Source: Corynebacterium sp. ES2730-CONJ
GTDB taxonomy: Bacteria; Actinomycetota; Actinomycetes; Mycobacteriales; Mycobacteriaceae
NCBI RefSeq assembly: GCF_024834055.1
Contig: NZ_JANUXZ010000003.1
Span: 248,001-312,000 of the forward strand
Direction: 5' to 3'
DNA length: 64,000 nt
A program made the translations under genes and the position numbers. Below, piece after piece: positions 60,056 through 64,000 of this stretch. Numbering within the stretch: position 1 is the stretch's first letter; every line of letters starts with the position of its first letter. The notes under the pieces are model-generated. The model searched no databases. It saw nothing but the letters and a program-made list of their open reading frames with translations, and was not told the origin of the DNA.

Positions 60056-62132
60056 AATAGTGGGTTGCAAGCACGAGACCGAGGACCTGGACACCGTAGT
60101 GCTCGTGCAGCTCCGAAGCCGCGACAGTGACACTCCACGACGTGTCCACAACATCACTGATGAGTAATACAGGACCGATGACCTCACCGAGAGAGTCGCA
60201 GTTCCATCTCTTGGTGAGTGCTCTCACGCGGTAGGTGGAATTATGTGCGTCGACGTCTCGGGCCCCCTCATGGAGCTTTAGTACACCGCTGAAATTTATA
60301 TTGCCAATATCTGCTAGGAGCTGCGCATACTGGTGGAGCAATGTTGTTATGTCTGGATGCGGATTTTCTAAGACGACCACACAGCGCGGGCGATATTCCC
60401 ACTCCCAATCCTGTAAGACACTGACGGATAGGGCGAGGAGTGGGTCGTCCTGCCACCGGGCAGCGAAGGGCCACGCTTTGTCGTGGAGGATTTGACGTAA
60501 TAGTGTTCCGTGCGTGAGGGAGGAGAGTCGATCGAGAGCTTTGATCCCAGCAATTCCTAAAATTGGTCCTTTCTGGGTTACACCAGCAGGCCACCTCTTT
60601 CGGACGCTTATATCGACGCCGCTCTGAGCGGCCGCTGCACGCAGGGCCTCGAGACTCGCTGTGTCGATATGTGGGTCGAGGTAGGTGTTGCGGCAATTGT
60701 CGCACCGACCGCACGGTTCCGTAGCGGTCATATCATCGAGTTGCTTGCGTAAATAAAGCTCGCGGCACCACGACGTTTCGATATAGTCCAACATCGCCTG
60801 TGCCTCCTTTGCGCGTGTTTCTTTGAGAGCTTGGTTCTTGTGGAGGTCAAGAGTAAAGGGTTTGCTGGTTCTTATCCATCCGCTGCGGGTTTTCTCTACG
60901 AAGTGGTCAACGCTGAGGATTTTCAGGGTTTGCTCAATTCGCCCGCGGCTTAGGTTGACAGAATTCTCCAGGCGGGCCACGGTGAGAGGGGTATCTGCTT
61001 GGGAGAGGGCCTGCATAAGAGGCTCGACGGCGGAAGCATCGGGCAGGCTCGATTTGGCGAAGTATTCCCAAATTGCCTGATCCTCAGTTCCGGGTAGAAG
61101 AATAATACTGGCTTGATCGTTATTGCGGCCTGCTCGTCCAATGTGCTGATAGTAGCTAATAGGTGAGGAGGGCGCTCCGTAGTGTATGACAAAGCCGAGG
61201 TCAGGTTTGTCAAAGCCCATGCCCAAGGCGGATGTGGCAACGAGTACTTTCAGTTCGTTGTTGAGAAGTTGTTGCTCATAGAGTTCCCGCTCTGCAGCCT
61301 CAGTGCGCCCTGTATAGGTAGCCGCCTGATAACCCATGGAACGAAGATAGTGGCCGAGCTCTTCGGCTGCCGCAATAGTCAAGCAATAAACGATGCCGGA
61401 ACCAGATAGATCTTGTATATGAGTAGCAATCCACGCCGCTCGTTGGGACGAATCGGGTAGGTGGAGCACATTGAGATATAGCGAACGCCGGGCGAGAGAT
61501 CCACGCATGATCGTGGTTTCTTCCCCTAATTGAGCACTGATATCGCCGACTACTCTGTTATTTGCGGTAGCAGTAGTGGCAAGCACTGGGGTTGCCGGAT
61601 TCAGAGTGGGAATCAGGTCCTTAATGCGGCGATAGTCAGGGCGGAAATCATGTCCCCAATCTGAAATACAGTGCGCCTCATCGATGACAAGAAGTGACAA
61701 CTGTGTTGCCAGTCGAGGCAGGAGCTCTTCGCGGAAATTAAGATTATTCAGCCGCTCGGGGGACACGAGGAGAATATCGATGTCCCCATCCCTTAGACGG
61801 GAAGCGATCGTGCCCCATTCGTCGATATTTGCACTATTGAGAGTCACTGCCTGAATGCCAGCGCGCTGGGCCGCTTCGATCTGGTTGCGCATCAAAGCTA
61901 ATAACGGGGAGATAATCACAGCGGGGCCACCCCCTGCATCGCGGAGGAGTTGAGCAGCTATGAAATAAACGGCTGATTTTCCCCATCCGGTCCGTTGGAC
62001 CACCAAGAGCCGTTGATGGCCGTTGACAAGGGCATCTATCGCATCCCATTGGTCAGGGTGGAGATGATGGTCATCATCTCCGGTAATTCTTCTTAAAATA
62101 TTAGTGGCTGATGCCTGGCTAACTATGCTCAT
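60054..62132 (-). CDS. recQ: RecQ-family DNA helicase with C-terminal phosphoribosyltransferase-like domain
   Basis: ATP-dependent 3'-5' DNA helicase, 692 aa. Walker A in QRTGWGKSAVYFIAA, DEAH box VIDEAHCISDWGHDFRPDYR, helicase C domain with QHIGRAGRNNDQ, zinc site with CRELYL ... CGRCDNC. The C-terminus is not an HRDC domain: the segment VLLISDVVDTSWSVTVAASEL resembles the PRPP loop of phosphoribosyltransferases with one Asp replaced by Ser. Start ATG 62132 (MSIVSQASAT); the frame is open 18 codons further. Possibly leaderless. Confidence 0.88.
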   Translation of the reverse strand: MSIVSQASATNILRRITGDDDHHLHPDQWDAIDALVNGHQRLLVVQRTGWGKSAVYFIAAQLLRDAGGGPAVIISPLLALMRNQIEAAQRAGIQAVTLNSANIDEWGTIASRLRDGDIDILLVSPERLNNLNFREELLPRLATQLSLLVIDEAHCISDWGHDFRPDYRRIKDLIPTLNPATPVLATTATANNRVVGDISAQLGEETTIMRGSLARRSLYLNVLHLPDSSQRAAWIATHIQDLSGSGIVYCLTIAAAEELGHYLRSMGYQAATYTGRTEAAERELYEQQLLNNELKVLVATSALGMGFDKPDLGFVIHYGAPSSPISYYQHIGRAGRNNDQASIILLPGTEDQAIWEYFAKSSLPDASAVEPLMQALSQADTPLTVARLENSVNLSRGRIEQTLKILSVDHFVEKTRSGWIRTSKPFTLDLHKNQALKETRAKEAQAMLDYIETSWCRELYLRKQLDDMTATEPCGRCDNCRNTYLDPHIDTASLEALRAAAAQSGVDISVRKRWPAGVTQKGPILGIAGIKALDRLSSLTHGTLLRQILHDKAWPFAARWQDDPLLALSVSVLQDWEWEYRPRCVVVLENPHPDITTLLHQYAQLLADIGNINFSGVLKLHEGARDVDAHNSTYRVRALTKRWNCDSLGEVIGPVLLISDVVDTSWSVTVAASELHEHYGVQVLGLVLATHY

Positions 62133-62249
62133 ATGGATGAGAGTATCGGGTGCACAGGACACACCACCCCCACGATGGTGATGCAACGGCGCACGGAGTC
62201 CCGATTATCTGGCTTCTCAGTGGGTATCGGTATCTCGGAGGAGACAGTA

Positions 62250-62263
62250 TAGAATGGTGAATT
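62250..62263 (+). promoter_or_regulatory. Leaderless -10 of gatB
   Basis: TAGAAT (62250-62255) ends 8 bp before the gatB ATG (62264); no Shine-Dalgarno motif there. Confidence 0.5.
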
Positions 62264-63772
62264 ATGACTACAGCCTTTGATGAACTGATGGATTACGACG
62301 AGGTCCTGGAAAAATTTGAGCCAGTGATGGGCATGGAAGTCCACGTTGAATTGGCAACTGAAACCAAAATGTTCTCCACATCCTCGGCTCATTTCGGTTC
62401 AGAACCCAATTCCAATGTTGATCCCGTTTCACTCGGTCTGCCTGGTGCGCTTCCCGTTGTAAATGCTCAGGGAGTCGAGTGGGCTATTAAGATCGGCCTC
62501 GCCCTCAACTGCTCCATCGCTGAATCTTCGCGCTTCGCTCGCAAGAATTATTTCTATCCTGATCAGCCCAAAAATTATCAGATCTCGCAGTACGACGAGC
62601 CAATTGCTTACGATGGCTATCTCGATGTGGTTCTCGATGACGGTACGCCGTGGCGGATTGACATTGAACGGGCACATATGGAGGAAGATACTGGCAAGTT
62701 GACTCATATCGGTGGGGCCGATGGCCGCATCCACGGAGCCACCTCGTCGTTGGTGGATTGCAACCGCGCAGGGATTCCACTTATAGAGATAGTGACAAAG
62801 CCCATCGTTGGTGCTGGTGAGAGAGCCCCAGAAGTAGCAAAAGCATATGTGTCTGCGCTTCGAGATTTGGTCAAGGCTCTGGGTGTATCTGATGCGCGAA
62901 TGGATCAAGGATCTATGCGCGTTGATTCGAATCTCTCGCTCAATCGGATCGGAGCTGAGGAATTTGGCACCCGTACAGAGACAAAGAATATTAACTCTCT
63001 CAAATCCGTTGAGCAGGCTGTGCGCTTCGAGATGATGCGTCAAGCAGCAGTGATCGAGAACGGAGGTGAGATTATCCAAGAAACGCGCCACTATCAGGAA
63101 ACCGACGGGTCGACGACCTCCGGCCGTATCAAGGAAACCGCCGAGGACTATCGGTATTTCAATGATCCCGACTTGCCGCCGGTTATTGCCCCCCGAGAAT
63201 GGGTCGAGGAGATCCGCGCCACCCTGCCGGAGCTGCCGTGGGTGAGGAAGGCACGTATTCAGAAGGAGTGGAATCTCTCCGACGCTGAAATGCGCGATCT
63301 CGTGAACGCTGGTGCCATCGACGTCATCATCGCAACCGTAGAAGCCGGAACCACTGCTGACGAGGCTCGTTCTTGGTGGGTTTCTTATCTGGCGCAAAAA
63401 GCCAAGGAGCGCGGTGTGGAACTTGAGGACCTCGCTATCACCCCTCAGCAGGTTGCTGAGGTGGTGTCCATGGTTAAGCAGGGAACGCTTACCAATAAGT
63501 TGGCCCGCCAGGCAGTTGACGGGGTCGTCGCCGGGGAGGGCAGTGTGGCTGAAGTTATTAAGGCCCGAGGCTTGGAGGTAGTCCGCGATGATGGTGCGAT
63601 CGAAAAGGCAGTAGATGAGGCCTTAGCAGCCAATCCAGATATCGTGGAGAAATATAGAGCCGGCAATAAGAAAGTTGTCGGAGCCATTGTTGGTCAAGTG
63701 ATGAAGGCAACACGCGGCAAGGCCGATCCAGGTCACGTGAACCAGCTCATTGCGAAAAAGCTCAACTCTTAA
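62264..63772 (+). CDS. gatB: Asp-tRNA(Asn)/Glu-tRNA(Gln) amidotransferase subunit B
   Basis: Kinase/transamidase subunit that phosphorylates and amidates mischarged tRNA, 502 aa. [18 protein letters not shown] opening, [30 protein letters not shown] and a C-terminal GatB/Yqey tail domain. Works with gatC and gatA at 50.1-51.9 kb; the separation is usual in corynebacteria. Followed by a terminator. Confidence 0.96.
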   Translation: MTTAFDELMDYDEVLEKFEPVMGMEVHVELATETKMFSTSSAHFGSEPNSNVDPVSLGLPGALPVVNAQGVEWAIKIGLALNCSIAESSRFARKNYFYPDQPKNYQISQYDEPIAYDGYLDVVLDDGTPWRIDIERAHMEEDTGKLTHIGGADGRIHGATSSLVDCNRAGIPLIEIVTKPIVGAGERAPEVAKAYVSALRDLVKALGVSDARMDQGSMRVDSNLSLNRIGAEEFGTRTETKNINSLKSVEQAVRFEMMRQAAVIENGGEIIQETRHYQETDGSTTSGRIKETAEDYRYFNDPDLPPVIAPREWVEEIRATLPELPWVRKARIQKEWNLSDAEMRDLVNAGAIDVIIATVEAGTTADEARSWWVSYLAQKAKERGVELEDLAITPQQVAEVVSMVKQGTLTNKLARQAVDGVVAGEGSVAEVIKARGLEVVRDDGAIEKAVDEALAANPDIVEKYRAGNKKVVGAIVGQVMKATRGKADPGHVNQLIAKKLNS

Positions 63773-63775
63773 AAA

Positions 63776-63810
63776 AGAGGGGGATCTAGCTCCGGCTAGA
63801 TCCCTCTTGT
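63776..63810. terminator. Terminator after gatB
   Basis: AGAGG.GGGATCTAGC (63776-63790), TCCG loop, GCTAGATCCCTCT (63795-63807), 13 pairs with two extra G. A-run before and TTG after, so it may serve both converging genes. Confidence 0.75.
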
Positions 63811-63836
63811 TGGTTTCGGTTAGAGCACACGTTCAG

Positions 63837-64000
63837 TTAGTGCATGAGTAAGCGCACACACATGACGGCCATAATGCAGCCGATGGCAGCGTTAATAATA
63901 CGCCAGGATGAGGGCTTGGCTAAGATATGGGAGAAGTAGCTGGACCCGAAGCCTATGAGAGGAAACCACACAACTGAGGCGATGAGGGCACCTGTAGCGA
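63837..64000 (-). CDS. LysE-family amino-acid exporter (C-terminal fragment)
   Basis: Only the last 54 codons are inside the window; the gene runs off the right edge. The visible end (GALIASVVWFPLIGFGSSY, then SWRIINAAIGCIMAVMCVRL) has two membrane helices and the WRIINAAIG pattern of the LysE/ArgO/RhtB exporter fold's last segment. Stop is TAA at 63839. Substrate cannot be inferred. Confidence 0.7.
   Translation of the reverse strand, partial: ATGALIASVVWFPLIGFGSSYFSHILAKPSSWRIINAAIGCIMAVMCVRLLMH

Overview
The window is a 64-kb piece of a Corynebacterium chromosome, inferred from both gene content and gene order. Content markers are a secreted mycolyltransferase (mycolic-acid envelope), NucS-type mismatch repair, the GlgE/GlgB alpha-glucan pathway, actinobacterial DUF2550 and MTH1187-type genes, and leaderless promoters. 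The order argS-lysA-hom-thrB ... rho-prfA-prmC-tsaC-wecA-atpIBEFHAGDC ... nucS ... glgB/glgE ... etfBA-cysteine desulfurase-mnmA-ligA-gatCA ... pfkA ... gatB is the core synteny known from Corynebacterium. G+C looks close to half by eye. No rRNA, tRNA, CRISPR array, intact insertion sequence or recognisable transcription-factor gene was found, so this is mostly housekeeping core.

Layout: 1-4534 (minus) lactate module, lutABC oxidase plus LctP permease, with palindromic operator-like sites. 4709-10551 (plus) a 25-codon small ORF with its own terminator, then argS, lysA, hom and thrB (arginyl-tRNA and aspartate-family amino acids). 10548-12275 (minus) an acyl-CoA synthetase. 12702-18836 (plus) rho, prfA, prmC, tsaC, wecA and atpI. 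18837-20309 is a 1.47-kb gene-free, hairpin-rich stretch. 20310-27448 is the F1Fo ATP synthase operon. 27549-30714 holds DUF2550, nucS, a small zinc-ribbon-like gene, mce (minus), an MTH1187-type gene and a CnoX-like co-chaperone. 30770-35449 (minus) glgB and glgE. 35608-41469 (plus) a lone ABC ATPase, a NUDIX hydrolase, a THUMP methyltransferase, etfBA and a cysteine desulfurase. 41503-43844 (minus) a mycolyltransferase and a spermidine-synthase-like protein. 43909-51903 mnmA, a MetE-like gene, an exonuclease (minus), ligA, an ACT protein (minus) and gatCA. 51960-53165 is a second gene-free stretch with repeats. 53166-58901 is an iron/siderophore-type ABC importer plus two MFS exporters. 58978-63772 pfkA, recQ (minus) and gatB. 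The right edge cuts a LysE-type exporter.

How the genes work together: lactate import and oxidation, PfkA and the ATP synthase cover carbon and energy. EtfBA passes electrons from flavoprotein dehydrogenases. GlgE and GlgB build the branched alpha-glucan. The cysteine desulfurase and MnmA supply sulfur for tRNA thiolation. GatCAB makes Gln-tRNA/Asn-tRNA by transamidation. NucS, LigA and RecQ maintain DNA.

The most interesting material is non-coding. Directly upstream of atpB lies a 10-bp stem whose 12-nt loop is complementary over 10 nt to a site just downstream, giving a pseudoknot or a switch. The same atpI-atpB gap holds a compact sRNA-like unit ending in a strong intrinsic terminator. 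The gap before the iron ABC operon holds a 196-bp element bounded by an 18-bp perfect inverted repeat. All these were found by reading the sequence; none was tested by folding software or database search.
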